Of a DNA stretch of 64,000 bases, positions 17,625 to 27,002 are shown in pieces. Each line of letters starts with the position of its first letter. The stretch's first letter is position 1. Origin of the DNA: Echinicola rosea (GTDB taxonomy: Bacteria > Bacteroidota > Bacteroidia > Cytophagales > Cyclobacteriaceae); contig NZ_CP040106.1 of assembly GCF_005281475.1 (NCBI RefSeq), forward strand, positions 3,810,501 through 3,874,500. Direction: 5' to 3'. The notes under the pieces were generated by a model. That model ran no database searches. It worked only from the letters and a program-made list of their open reading frames with translations, and was not told the DNA's origin. The position numbers were made by a program, and so were the translations under genes.

Positions 17625-17945
17625 TTATTTGGGTTCGACAAAGACTGCTGTGCCGCTGGCGGTCACCATGAGCATGCCATCCCGGATCGTTTCATAATCC
17701 AAATCTACACCTACCACGGCATTTCCTCCCATCGCTTTGGCCTGCATTTCCATTTCCATCAAGGAAGTAGATTTTGCTTCTTTCAGTACTTTCTCATATG
17801 TGCCGGATCGGCCACCCACAATATCGGTAATACTGGCAAAAAAATCCCTGAAAACATTTGCTCCGATAATCGTTTCTCCTGTGACAATTCCACAATATTT
17901 TTTGATATCATATCCTTCCACTGAAGGAGTAGTTGTTGTAATCAT
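17625..17945 (-). CDS. YbjQ/UPF0145 family protein
   Basis: This 106-residue protein has the complete UPF0145 pattern: [38 protein letters not shown] at the start, [11 protein letters not shown], and [15 protein letters not shown] near the end. The family forms pentameric cytoplasmic rings and is sometimes called a heavy-metal-binding domain; the function is not established. It is transcribed leftward, convergent with the ferredoxin gene. The 335 bases between it and the gene at 18281 are AT-rich and contain only a possible promoter. Confidence 0.92.
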   Translation of the reverse strand: MITTTTPSVEGYDIKKYCGIVTGETIIGANVFRDFFASITDIVGGRSGTYEKVLKEAKSTSLMEMEMQAKAMGGNAVVGVDLDYETIRDGMLMVTASGTAVFVEPK

Positions 17946-18255
17946 ACTATAGGTTTTTTAATTATTAAAGAGTTAAAAACTTAAACAGGAAAGTCAATAT
18001 ACTACAAAATCAAATATAATGTATTCATTTTGGCGCAATATCTGTGGTAGGTAAGTGGCTTAAAAAAGAACGGAATAAAGGTATGTTTAAAGAAGTATTG
18101 GTGCCGAGTACACCTAACAAGGAATTAAGCAGGGGTGGTTTAATTAATAAAATACCAGTTAAATTGTAAAAATCACATATTGACACTAAAGGTTTACCAG
18201 TGACAGGTGACCTATAAACATGATGAAAAGTTATCGTCTTTTAATATTAAAATGA

Positions 18256-18263
18256 TATTTTTG
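18256..18263 (+). promoter_or_regulatory. Candidate Bacteroidota -7 box
   Basis: TATTTTTG matches the TAnnTTTG consensus exactly, 17 bases before the ATG at 18281. No clear -33 TTTG is found at the usual distance, so this is tentative. Confidence 0.35.
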
Positions 18264-18280
18264 AGCTGAAAATTCACCTG

Positions 18281-19591
18281 ATGAGGACTATTGTTTTAAT
18301 TTTTATCCTGCTAAGCTTTGCTGAAGGGGCCTTGGCCCAAGTTGCCAGGGGCTATCAGCGAACCTCCTTTAACGTTTACTATGGTACCTCGGGAGCAAAT
18401 CTTCAAGGATTGAATGAGCTCCTTGAGAGCCATGGACAGGCACCTATGCCCAATAATTACAGGTCCTATGGCCTGAGTTACCAAACTAGGTTTAATGATT
18501 TTATCGTAGGGGCTGAGTTGTATCAAAACAATGGTGTAGCAACACCATTTAATGATTATGAATTGGATTACCGCACGACCCGGGCATTTATTAACTTTGG
18601 CTACAGCTTTACTGAGGAAGGGAAGTTTCACCTGATCCACTATATGTCCATTGGTATGGGCTATCTAAATGTGGAAATGCTCCAAGAAAGGGAAGGGGAG
18701 ACCTTGGACCAGTTTTTGGCCAATCCGGCACATGGTTTTATCCTAAGGAAAAATGACATTAATAAGGGAAGCCAGTTTATGGGAGGGTTTTTGACAGAAA
18801 TTGGCTTTGAAGTGGGCTATGACCTTAACCTCCTGCCAAGTGAAGAAGTGGTCACCATGATCGCAAAAGTTGGTTATTCCTTTAACCCATTTGAGGAATC
18901 CTGGAAGATTAACGGGATAAACTTTGACAACCTGCAAAGCGGCGCTTTTGTGCGATTGGGAGCAGGGATAAGCCTTCCCGAAAAAAACTATTTTTACAGG
19001 GATGCTTCGCTCGGGCTACACTTGCTGTATGGGGCGCACTTCACCAGACCCAACAAGCTAAACAGTCATTTGAAGGAAAATGGATTTGAGCCTTTTGAAG
19101 GGATTCCGAAGAACCTTGGGCTTAAGATTTTGGGCGAAAACAGAGGATTTCTTTACGGTATTGATTTGTATAACCTGAACATGGAAGGAACTGCTGATCA
19201 GGATTACGACCAAAGCCTGAGCAGCTTACGGATTTATGGGAATTTTGGTGCTAAACTTATTGATATTTATAACTGGGAAGTGGGGGCCGTGGGAGGCCTG
19301 GGATATGGAAACGTTCGATATAGTTTGTTACATCAGCGAAAATTAGCTTTTCCTGACTTGATTGACCTGCCTGATTATGACGGGGAGTTGCGCAATGGCG
19401 GATTAATGGCCAAGCCAGAAATCTACTTAAGCCGTGTATTTCCACTTTCGAAAAAAAACAAACTGGCCCTGGTGGGGTCGGTATTTGGAGGGATGGAAAT
19501 TCCTCTTGGGAGCTATAAACTCGGTACTGTAAGCATGTCCCAGTTTATGTCAAATCCCTATTTGCAATTAGGCATAGGAATCCGGCCTTAA
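18281..19591 (+). CDS. Predicted outer-membrane beta-barrel protein with internal duplication
   Basis: This 436-residue protein has a signal peptide (about 1-19, ending ALAQ). The remainder alternates aromatic/hydrophobic and polar residues in short strands and has a terminal YLQLGIGIRP, consistent with an outer-membrane barrel. Two halves appear related: about 27-230 (SFNVYYG..., YRSYGLSYQTRFNDFIVGAELY, LGAGISLP) and about 240-436 (GLHLLYG..., PKNLGLKILGENRGFLYGIDLY, LGIGIRP). I do not recognise the family. The gene stands alone, with the methionine operon downstream on the same strand separated by its own promoter and riboswitch. Confidence 0.6.
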   Translation: MRTIVLIFILLSFAEGALAQVARGYQRTSFNVYYGTSGANLQGLNELLESHGQAPMPNNYRSYGLSYQTRFNDFIVGAELYQNNGVATPFNDYELDYRTTRAFINFGYSFTEEGKFHLIHYMSIGMGYLNVEMLQEREGETLDQFLANPAHGFILRKNDINKGSQFMGGFLTEIGFEVGYDLNLLPSEEVVTMIAKVGYSFNPFEESWKINGINFDNLQSGAFVRLGAGISLPEKNYFYRDASLGLHLLYGAHFTRPNKLNSHLKENGFEPFEGIPKNLGLKILGENRGFLYGIDLYNLNMEGTADQDYDQSLSSLRIYGNFGAKLIDIYNWEVGAVGGLGYGNVRYSLLHQRKLAFPDLIDLPDYDGELRNGGLMAKPEIYLSRVFPLSKKNKLALVGSVFGGMEIPLGSYKLGTVSMSQFMSNPYLQLGIGIRP

Positions 19592-19781
19592 CAGCCTTGA
19601 GCATAATCCAGAAAGGGTGGCAAGTTCATCCTCCAATTGTCCCAAAAAGTAACTAGATTGAAAATCTCCCGCCCTTGTATCTTTTCCTAAAGGATTATCC
19701 ACTTTCTTAACTGTTAAAAAGTTTCCCACGGATTTCTCGAATTCTTGTGGGAGTACATGTTTTCCTAAATAAAATTGTGGG

Positions 19782-19817
19782 TTTGCAATTTTTTTCCACC
19801 AATTCATGTTAACTTTG
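19782..19817 (+). promoter_or_regulatory. Promoter of the methionine operon
   Basis: A perfect TAnnTTTG -7 box (TAACTTTG, 19810-19817) ends six bases before the riboswitch P1 helix, placing the transcription start at about 19823. A TTTG at 19782 may be the -33 element, though the 24-base spacing is longer than usual. Confidence 0.6.
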
Positions 19818-19822
19818 GAATT

Positions 19823-19922
19823 GCTTATCGAGAAAGACCGAGGGAAGGGCCCTATGACGTCTTAGCAACCTGATCAGACAAGGTGCTAACTCCCATCCTG
19901 AGCTTGTCAGGAAAAGATGAGC
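19823..19922 (+). promoter_or_regulatory. SAM-I (S-box) riboswitch
   Basis: The S-box core is visible in order: P1 5' arm GCTTATC, GAGAAAGACCGAGGGA, GGGCCC with ATGACG, CTTAGCAACCTGAT, GACAAGGTGCTAACTCC, then the P4 hairpin and AGATGAGC, whose GATGAGC closes P1 with one G-U pair. S-box RNAs bind S-adenosylmethionine and turn off methionine genes. It lies directly upstream of split metH and metF, exactly where such control is expected. The off-switch mechanism is not obvious; a terminator stem could form in 19900-19960. Confidence 0.9.
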
Positions 19923-19986
19923 GGTAGATTATTGTTTTTCTATCGGTTCTTTGCTCGGTACAGCTTTTCTTACTATTAATGAGCGC

Positions 19987-21030
19987 ATGAATACACGAAC
20001 CGACATATTACTTCAGCAAGTTGAAAAGAGAATCCTTATTTTGGACGGTGCCATGGGCACTATGATCCAGCGGTACACCTTGGAGGAGGATGATTTCAGG
20101 ACGCCTGCTCTGGCCGGTCACCCCAAAGCACTTAAAGGCAATAATGATTTATTGTCATTGAGCAGGCCCAAGATTATCCGGGATATTCACGATACGTACC
20201 TGGAAGCCGGTGCTGACATCATCGAGACCAATACATTCAGCAGTACCTCTATTGCTCAAGAAGATTATGACCTTTCGCATTTGGCATATGAACTCAATGT
20301 AGAATCGGCAAAAATTGCCAAGGAAGCAGCCTTGGTCTATAGTCAGAAGACACCAGATCAGCCTCGTTTTGTGGCTGGGGCAGTGGGGCCTACCAATAGG
20401 ACAGCCTCTATCTCCCCAGATGTCAATGATCCCGGCTACAGAGCCATTAATTTTGATCAACTCGCGGAAGCATATGCAGAGCAGGTGAGGGGGCTTTTGG
20501 ATGGTGGTGTCGATATCATTTTGGTGGAAACCATATTTGATACATTAAATGCAAAAGCAGCATTATTTGCCATCCAAGAGGTCTTTGAGGAAAAGGATAT
20601 GCCGCTTTTGCCAGAAGAAGGAGGGATCCCTGTTATGATTTCCGGAACTATCACGGATGCTTCCGGGAGGACATTGAGTGGACAGACGACCGAAGCTTTT
20701 TTGATTTCGGTTTCGCATGTACCTTTGATGAGTATTGGGCTGAATTGTGCTTTGGGGGCAAAGGAACTAAGGCCATATTTAAAAGTATTGGCTGAAAAAG
20801 CACCGTTTTATGTTAGTGCCTATCCCAATGCCGGACTTCCCAATGAGTTTGGTCAATATGACCAAACCGCTACGGAAATGGCCGAACAAGTAGAAGAGTT
20901 TCTCAAGGATGGATTGATCAATATCTTGGGGGGCTGTTGTGGCACTACCCCAGAACACATCCGTGTGATATCGGAAGTAAGTAAAAAGTACAAACCCAGG
21001 AAACTAGCGTTTATATTAGAAGAAGAATAG
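19987..21030 (+). CDS. metH: Methionine synthase N-terminal module: homocysteine S-methyltransferase
   Basis: From the ATG at 19987 the protein has 347 residues and covers only the homocysteine-binding domain of MetH. It starts [21 protein letters not shown]. Zinc ligands are the Cys in [10 protein letters not shown] and the Cys pair in [15 protein letters not shown] at 19951 would extend it but sits close to the riboswitch. It is followed after 5 bases by the second module, so the two polypeptides together should form a full cobalamin-dependent methionine synthase. Other Bacteroidota also split MetH in this way (family knowledge). Controlled by the SAM riboswitch upstream. Confidence 0.9.
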   Translation: MNTRTDILLQQVEKRILILDGAMGTMIQRYTLEEDDFRTPALAGHPKALKGNNDLLSLSRPKIIRDIHDTYLEAGADIIETNTFSSTSIAQEDYDLSHLAYELNVESAKIAKEAALVYSQKTPDQPRFVAGAVGPTNRTASISPDVNDPGYRAINFDQLAEAYAEQVRGLLDGGVDIILVETIFDTLNAKAALFAIQEVFEEKDMPLLPEEGGIPVMISGTITDASGRTLSGQTTEAFLISVSHVPLMSIGLNCALGAKELRPYLKVLAEKAPFYVSAYPNAGLPNEFGQYDQTATEMAEQVEEFLKDGLINILGGCCGTTPEHIRVISEVSKKYKPRKLAFILEEE

Positions 21031-21035
21031 TGGGA

Positions 21036-23744
21036 ATGGATAAGAATATTAGAAATAGCCAGCTCAAATTATCAGGGTTGGAGCCATTGGTGTTTACACC
21101 TGAATTGAATTTTGTCAATATAGGTGAGCGAACCAATGTTACCGGATCAAAGAAATTCGCCCGTTTGATCCTCAATGGACAATTTGATGAGGCCTTGGAG
21201 GTAGCCCTTGACCAAGTAAGGGGTGGGGCACAGGTCCTCGACGTCTGTATGGACGAAGGAATGCTGGATGGTGAAGCAGCCATGGTGAAGTACCTTAACT
21301 TAATCGCTTCAGAACCTGAGATCAGCAGGATCCCCATTGTGGTGGACAGCTCGAAATGGAACATTATTTTGGCTGGCCTAAAATGTATCCAGGGCAAAGG
21401 CATTGTCAACTCCATCAGCTTGAAAAACGGCGAAGAGGAATTTATCCATCAAGCCAAAACCATCAAGAAGTTTGGTGCCGCTGTGGTGGTCATGGCCTTT
21501 GATGAAGATGGCCAGGCAGACACTTACCAGCGTCGTATAGATATCTGCAAGCGTAGCTATGATATATTGGTGGATGTCGTAAAATTTAATTGCCAGGACA
21601 TCATTTTTGATCCTAATATTTTTCCCGTGGCCACCGGAATGGAAGAGCACCGAAGCAATGCAATCGACTTTTTCAAGGCCACAAAATGGATAAAAGAAAA
21701 TCTGCCAGGTGCCAAGGTAAGTGGCGGTGTCAGCAATGTGAGTTTCTCTTTCAGGGGAAACAACCCGGTCCGTGAAGCCATGCATGCGGCGTTTTTGTAC
21801 CATGCTATCCAGCATGGAATGGACATGGGAATTGTCAACCCCGCCATGCTGGAAGTTTATGATGATATTCCGAAAGACCTATTGGAGCATGTGGAAGATG
21901 TGCTTTGGGACAGAAGAGATGATGCTACAGAGCGTCTTTTGGACTTTGCTGAAACGGTAAAATCCAGTGGAAAAAAAGAAGTGGCCAGCGAAGCTTGGCG
22001 TGCTGAGCCTGTTGAAAAGAGAATTGAGCATTCCCTTGTAAAAGGAATTATAGATCATATCGAAAGTGATGCTGAAGAAGCCCGCCAAAACCTAAGGAGT
22101 CCGCTAAAAGTTATCGAAGGCCCTCTTATGGACGGGATGAACGTCGTGGGTGACCTTTTTGGATCAGGTAAGATGTTTTTGCCACAAGTGGTGAAATCTG
22201 CTCGGGTGATGAAAAAGGCAGTGGCCTATCTGGAGCCCTTTATGCCCAAGGCCGGTGATGCCGATTTCAACGAGGAGAAGAGTTCGATCAAAAAAGTCCT
22301 GCTGGCTACTGTAAAAGGTGATGTCCATGACATTGGCAAGAATATCGTAGGAGTGGTCTTGGCGTGTAACAGCTACCAGATCATCGATCTAGGGGTCATG
22401 GTAGATGCACAGACGATCATCGATGAAGCCATTAAGAATGATGTGGATATTATCGGTCTGAGTGGGCTTATAACGCCGTCATTGGATGAGATGGTGAATG
22501 TGGCATCCGAGCTGGAAAGACAGGGATTGAAGCTGCCTTTGCTGATCGGTGGTGCCACTACGAGTAGGATTCACACTGCTGTAAAAATTGACCCTGTTTA
22601 TAGTGGCACGGTGGTTCACGTATTGGATGCATCCAAGTCTGTTCCAGTGGCAGGGGAAGCGATCAGTGAAGAGACCAAGGAAGCCTATCACCAAAAGATA
22701 AAGGCTACCTATGCAGAGCTTAGGGAAAGTCACCAAGCCAAGCAAGAGGCCAAAAAATTGGCCACTTATGAAGAGGCGAAGGCAAATCCGGTCGTAATTG
22801 ACTGGAAGGATTATGCTCCTGCGAAGCCTGTCAAACTGGGGAAAACTATACGTGATCTGGACCTCAATGTGTTAAGAAAATACATCGACTGGACGCCGTT
22901 CTTCAGTACATGGATGCTTTCTGGAAAGTACCCCAAGATCCTTAAAGACGATGTGGTCGGCGAACAGGCCCAAAAGCTCTTTGATGAAGCCAATGCCATG
23001 TTGGATAAGGCCATCGCTGAAGATTGGCTGCAAGCCAAGGCTGTCGTAGGCCTCTATCCCGTCAGGAGAAGCGGGGATGACTTGTCGATCTTGGATGAGC
23101 AGTTGCACGAAACCGGCACCACTTTCCATTTCCTTCGTCAGCAAGGCAAAAAAGGCAAAGGAGTACCAAATCGTTCATTGGCGGATTACCTTCATCCTGA
23201 ACAAGTGGATTATTTTGGTGGGTTTGCGGTTACCGCGGGATTGAATATGGACAAAAAAGTGGACGCGTTTAAAGCAGAAGGCGATGACTATAATGAAATC
23301 ATGTTCAAAGCCATCGGTGACCGACTGGCCGAAGCAGCTGCAGAGTACATGCATGAAGTGGTCCGGAAAGATCTTTGGGGCTATGCCACCAACGAGGAAT
23401 TTGACAATGACGCCTTGATCAAAGAAGCCTATGCCGGCATCCGGCCTGCGCCAGGCTATCCTGCCTGTCCTGAACATTCAGAAAAAGTGACCCTTTTTGA
23501 ATTACTTGATGCCCAAAACAGCATTGGTGTGGAATTGACCGATAGCTTTGCTATGCTTCCGACCTCTTCTGTCAGTGGTTTTTACTTTGGTCACCCAGAA
23601 AGCAAGTATTTTGGGTTGGGCAAAATAGGAGAAGACCAAGTGGAGAGTTATGCAAAACGAAAGGGAGTATCCAAGGAACAAGCAGAAAAATGGCTCTCGC
23701 CTAATTTAGCTTACAATCCCCGTTTAAATCCTGTATTGGAATAA
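21036..23744 (+). CDS. metH: Methionine synthase C-terminal module: pterin, cobalamin and activation domains
   Basis: From the ATG at 21036 (a GTG at 21030 overlaps the previous stop) the protein has 902 residues. The order is: pterin-binding domain (about 20-290; [28 protein letters not shown]), cobalamin cap (about 300-400), B12-binding Rossmann domain with DVHDIG (cobalt-ligand His431) and [15 protein letters not shown], and an AdoMet-binding reactivation domain (about 570-900; [50 protein letters not shown]). The homocysteine domain is on the separate upstream polypeptide. It transfers methyl from methyl-tetrahydrofolate through cobalamin to homocysteine and needs B12. Confidence 0.95.
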   Translation: MDKNIRNSQLKLSGLEPLVFTPELNFVNIGERTNVTGSKKFARLILNGQFDEALEVALDQVRGGAQVLDVCMDEGMLDGEAAMVKYLNLIASEPEISRIPIVVDSSKWNIILAGLKCIQGKGIVNSISLKNGEEEFIHQAKTIKKFGAAVVVMAFDEDGQADTYQRRIDICKRSYDILVDVVKFNCQDIIFDPNIFPVATGMEEHRSNAIDFFKATKWIKENLPGAKVSGGVSNVSFSFRGNNPVREAMHAAFLYHAIQHGMDMGIVNPAMLEVYDDIPKDLLEHVEDVLWDRRDDATERLLDFAETVKSSGKKEVASEAWRAEPVEKRIEHSLVKGIIDHIESDAEEARQNLRSPLKVIEGPLMDGMNVVGDLFGSGKMFLPQVVKSARVMKKAVAYLEPFMPKAGDADFNEEKSSIKKVLLATVKGDVHDIGKNIVGVVLACNSYQIIDLGVMVDAQTIIDEAIKNDVDIIGLSGLITPSLDEMVNVASELERQGLKLPLLIGGATTSRIHTAVKIDPVYSGTVVHVLDASKSVPVAGEAISEETKEAYHQKIKATYAELRESHQAKQEAKKLATYEEAKANPVVIDWKDYAPAKPVKLGKTIRDLDLNVLRKYIDWTPFFSTWMLSGKYPKILKDDVVGEQAQKLFDEANAMLDKAIAEDWLQAKAVVGLYPVRRSGDDLSILDEQLHETGTTFHFLRQQGKKGKGVPNRSLADYLHPEQVDYFGGFAVTAGLNMDKKVDAFKAEGDDYNEIMFKAIGDRLAEAAAEYMHEVVRKDLWGYATNEEFDNDALIKEAYAGIRPAPGYPACPEHSEKVTLFELLDAQNSIGVELTDSFAMLPTSSVSGFYFGHPESKYFGLGKIGEDQVESYAKRKGVSKEQAEKWLSPNLAYNPRLNPVLE

Positions 23745-23770
23745 TTACGAATTCAAATCGATTAACCATT

Positions 23771-23800
23771 GCAGCACTGTTTTTCTGAAAGCGGTGCTGC
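23771..23800 (+). other. Hairpin between metH and metF
   Basis: GCAGCAC and GTGCTGC form a perfect 7-bp stem around a 16-base loop in the 84-base metH-metF spacer. There is no T-tract after it, so it is more likely an mRNA-processing or stability element than a terminator. Confidence 0.4.
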
Positions 23801-23828
23801 GTTATACGATATCAACCTTACTTAACCG

Positions 23829-24782
23829 ATGAAAGTAACAGAACACCTCAACCAAGCAAAAAAGACACTTTTTTCTTTCGAGATCCTTCCACCACTGAAG
23901 GGGCAAAGTTTAAATGAAATGTTGGATGGGATATCTCCCTTGATGGATTTTAATCCACCATTTATAGATGTTACCTACCACCGTGAAGAGTATGTTTATA
24001 AAAAACATGCCAACGGATTGTTGGAAAAGGTAAGCACCCGCAAGCGTCCTGGTACGGTAGGAATCTGTGCAGCGCTAATGAATCGGTTTAAGGTGGATGC
24101 TGTCCCTCATATCCTGTGCGGTGGGTTTGACAAGGAGGAAACCGAGAATGTGCTGATTGACCTAAACTTCATTGGTGTGGAAAATGTGCTTGCCCTACGT
24201 GGTGATGCTCCAAAATCGGAAGGAAGGTTTATCCCAGAGGAAGGTGGTCACAGCTATTCCAATGAATTGGTGCAGCAGATTGTCGGGATGAACCATGGTA
24301 AATACTTGCATGAGGAAACAGAAACAGGATTCCAAACTGATTTCTGTGTTGGTGTTGCTGGCTATCCTGAAAAGCACTTTGAGGCTCCCAGCTTCAAGTT
24401 TGACTTAAAATACCTTAAGGCCAAGGTAGATGCAGGTGCTGAGTACATCGTGACACAAATGTTTTTTGACAATAAGAAGTATTTTGATTTTGTCAAGCAA
24501 GTAAGAGACGCAGGCATCACCATTCCGATCATCCCTGGTCTTAAGCCGATTACGACTTTACGACAAATCACGGTGTTGCCGAGTATCTTTTTCTTGGATT
24601 TGCCGGACCAATTGATGGATGAATTGGAAAAATGCAAAGATAACGCCGCGGTTCGACAGGTAGGTATCGAATGGGCCATACAGCAAAGCAAGGAACTGAT
24701 TGATTTTGGGGTGCCTTGCCTGCATTATTACACCATGAGCAAGGCCAGTACGGTTCATAAAGTGGCGAGTGCTGTTTTTTAG
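23829..24782 (+). CDS. metF: Methylenetetrahydrofolate reductase MetF
   Basis: This 317-residue TIM-barrel flavoenzyme shows family motifs: FSFEILPPLKG, FIDVTYHREE, HILCGGFDKEETENVLIDL, NVLALRGDAPKSEG, FCVGVAGYPEKH, AGAEYIVTQMFFDN and IPGLKPITTLRQI. It reduces 5,10-methylene- to 5-methyl-tetrahydrofolate with NAD(P)H and so supplies the methyl donor for the preceding two-part methionine synthase. It is the third gene under the SAM riboswitch. Length and motif order are normal. Confidence 0.96.
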   Translation: MKVTEHLNQAKKTLFSFEILPPLKGQSLNEMLDGISPLMDFNPPFIDVTYHREEYVYKKHANGLLEKVSTRKRPGTVGICAALMNRFKVDAVPHILCGGFDKEETENVLIDLNFIGVENVLALRGDAPKSEGRFIPEEGGHSYSNELVQQIVGMNHGKYLHEETETGFQTDFCVGVAGYPEKHFEAPSFKFDLKYLKAKVDAGAEYIVTQMFFDNKKYFDFVKQVRDAGITIPIIPGLKPITTLRQITVLPSIFFLDLPDQLMDELEKCKDNAAVRQVGIEWAIQQSKELIDFGVPCLHYYTMSKASTVHKVASAVF

Positions 24783-24977
24783 GTTTACTTGCTGAGAGGC
24801 AGGACTTATGAGGGCACCGTTAATCTTGGATTTTGCAATAGTATTCGTAATGAGGGCTAAAACTGTAAGAGACCCAAGCTGTTTGGAGACTGAGGCATCC
24901 ACCGCTGCGGATGGTGAACCTGTCTCATGCTAGGTAGAATCGAAAACAGCACCGAAGCGACTGATTTATAAAGCAGT

Positions 24978-25022
24978 TTTAGGCCGGAATACTTGTGCGC
25001 TGTAGCGTAGATTTTTTGGGTT
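24978..25022. repeat. R1 repeat fragment (second-module remnant)
   Basis: GAATACTTGTGCGCTGTAGC followed by GTAGATTTTTTGGG resembles ACACCTGTGCGCCGTGGCGT...GTTTTTTTTTGGGGG inside the copy at 31850-32184. It directly adjoins the larger composite repeat. The rest of 24783-24977 shows no gene or repeat. Confidence 0.35.
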
Positions 25023-25023
25023 T

Positions 25024-25785
25024 AATGCCGTTTAGTTAAGTATATTTTCCAATACGGAAGGTCTATTGAGAGCGTTATTATTTTAATCCATGGCCTTTTA
25101 AAATATGTACAAAATGGATCCGCCTTGCAGGTATTGGGCCTTAAGTAATTTAAAACGGGCAGGCAAGAAGTCAGGCTTGTTTGACGAAATACTAGCCAAA
25201 AAGAATGTTGGCTGCTAGAAAAGGAGGAGTTTGCCTGCATGAGGGAAGGCTTTAATTGGCTCTATATGGATTATAGAGGGTAAAGATATTATTCCGGTTA
25301 AATTAATGTTGATTCATGTTCCTTTTCAGTGGGCAATTTTCTATTCTGCCTTGAGGTATTTGACGTTAAGAAATCAAAGAAGTGGGCTGGAAAAAGCGCA
25401 GGCTTGTTTGACGTGAATCAGTACAAAAAATTGGTATGCTGCACAAATAGAGGAGTTTGCCTGCGTGAGTGCTGGCTTTGATTTTAGTCATATAGCTCAC
25501 CGCAGCGGGTTTTTTTGGTTACGTTTTTCACCTGAAGGAAAAAAGTAACAAGGCAACAAGATGAAAGGCAAGCTAGAATTTGACATGCAAAGTAATAGTT
25601 ACCCATAGTAAATCATATAGAACCTTTTAATTTTAGGGTAATAGCTGCACAGCGGCGGGGGTTTTTGGTCACTTTTTGACCTGCAGCAAAAAAGTGACAA
25701 AGGTAAAGAGATGAAAACCATCTTGGAATTTAGCAGAAAAACAATAGAACCCACATTTCCAGGTACATACTAACTAAACGGCATT
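25024..25785. repeat. R1 composite repeat: older MITE-like copy interrupted by a younger relative
   Basis: The ends are exact 15-base inverted copies: AATGCCGTTTAGTTA (25024-25038) and TAACTAAACGGCATT (25771-25785). Inside, the core CAGGCTTGTTTGACG (25172-25186) and AGGAGTTTGCCTGC (25225-25238) lie left of a 367-base insertion (25258-25624). A hairpin GTCAC...GTGAC (25668-25698) lies right of it. Removing the insertion and one target copy leaves about 387 bases that run parallel to the uninterrupted copy at 31850-32184. It has no credible coding capacity. The remainder up to 25988 is AT-rich spacer. Confidence 0.75.
25258..25624 (+). mobile_element. 367-bp MITE-like element, copy A
   Basis: The left end reads GGCTCTATATGGATTA and the right end, on the other strand, GGTTCTATATGATTTA. 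The terminal inverted repeats match at about 22 of 30 positions without gaps. Flanks CTTTAATT (25250-25257) and TTTTAATT (25625-25632) are an 8-base target duplication with one change. The related uninterrupted copy has a single GGTTTTAATTTTAG at 31981-31994, an empty-site equivalent. By eye the element equals copy B (54229-54595) at every position in inverse orientation. It has no transposase and must be mobilised in trans. Family unassigned. Confidence 0.85.
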
Positions 25786-25988
25786 GATTTTGGGTTTAAA
25801 CCATTCACATAAGGCTTCCTACTTTCCTTACCCAGGATTTTTCTTTCGAATTCAATGGGTTTAATTTTTTTGTTTCAATTGGAAAACATTCCGAGAAACA
25901 TTTCCTTTCATTTTTTATATGAGTGGGAAGTCGCTTTTTAAAAAAGTTGCTATATTGGAGACCAATATTTATAACCCATTAACCCTAT

Positions 25989-26978
25989 ATGTTACTTCAT
26001 AAGTTTGTAGTTTCTGCTATAGTAGCAGGTAGTATTTTGTTTTTTAACACTAACAGCAGTGTTTATTCGGAACCATTTGACCCATATACAGAAGAGATTC
26101 CAAATACCGATTTGGTTTTTGGGATGACTCCGATTGCTGCAGGAGAATTCATTATGGGAAGCTCCAGTGAAGAAGAGGGAAGAAAAGTAGATGAAGGCCC
26201 GCAGCGGAAAGTAGCCGTGGACGCCTTTTGGATGGGGACGCATGAAATGACTTGGGATATTTTTGAATTATTCTTAAATAAAAACTACGAGGCCTCCGTG
26301 AGTCAAAAAGCCCTTTCACCGGAAGTAGATGGCTTGACCAGGCCCACCACACCTTATTTGGACATGACTTTTGGTATGGGTAAGGAAGACAAGCCCGCTA
26401 TTGGCATGACCCAATATGGAGCTATTCAGTTTTGTAAATGGTTATATACCAAAACAGGGAAATTTTACCGATTGCCCACCGAAGCAGAATGGGAGTACGC
26501 CGCCAGGGCTGGCGCGAGTACTGCTTATTTCTTTGGCGAAGACCAAACTGCATTAGCAGATTATGCTTGGTTTGCTGAAAATAGTGAAGAGACCACACAC
26601 AAAATAGGCGAGAAAAAGCCGAACCCGTGGGGATTATACGACATTTATGGCAATGTCATGGAATGGACCAACGATGCGTATGTTCCCCAATACCCGGAAA
26701 TGACAGATGTGGACGAGAACCCACAACAGACTTCAGAGGAATTGTACCCGAGGGTCATCAGAGGGGGAAGTTATGTAAGTGAGGCCCTTGATCTTAGGAG
26801 CAGCCGTCGTTTTGCATCAAATCCAGCATGGAAGCAGATCGATCCACAAATTCCCAAAAGCCGCTGGTGGTTTCCAGAAGCTCCTTTTTTGGGCCTGCGG
26901 GTGGTAAGACCATTGGTACGGCCCACTGAGGAGGAAATTATGGCTTATTATGACCAAGCGCCAATTGATGACTATTAA
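25989..26978 (+). CDS. SUMF1/FGE-like domain exported protein lacking the catalytic cysteines
   Basis: This 329-residue protein has a signal peptide (about 1-27) and a formylglycine-generating-enzyme-type fold: PIAAGEFIMGSSSEEEGR, DAFWMGTHEMTWDIFELFL, RLPTEAEWEYAARAG, NPWGLYDIYGNVMEWTND and VIRGGSYV. The only cysteine is in QFCKWLY; the cysteine pair used by true formylglycine-generating enzymes after the RGGS motif is absent (RGGSYVSEALDLRSSRRF). It is therefore more likely a C-type-lectin-like binding or structural protein than a sulfatase-activating enzyme. It is followed 24 bases later by a Gfo/Idh/MocA gene, so it is probably co-transcribed. Its partner role is unknown. Confidence 0.85.
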   Translation: MLLHKFVVSAIVAGSILFFNTNSSVYSEPFDPYTEEIPNTDLVFGMTPIAAGEFIMGSSSEEEGRKVDEGPQRKVAVDAFWMGTHEMTWDIFELFLNKNYEASVSQKALSPEVDGLTRPTTPYLDMTFGMGKEDKPAIGMTQYGAIQFCKWLYTKTGKFYRLPTEAEWEYAARAGASTAYFFGEDQTALADYAWFAENSEETTHKIGEKKPNPWGLYDIYGNVMEWTNDAYVPQYPEMTDVDENPQQTSEELYPRVIRGGSYVSEALDLRSSRRFASNPAWKQIDPQIPKSRWWFPEAPFLGLRVVRPLVRPTEEEIMAYYDQAPIDDY

Positions 26979-27002
26979 TCACATAAAACCTATTCATATA
27001 CA

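Noticed and set aside
25022..25240. Short frame in the R1 repeat with a look-alike at 31882-32100
   Set aside because: The similarity is due to the DNA repeat. The frames differ in start and stop, and the hairpins explain conservation better than coding does.
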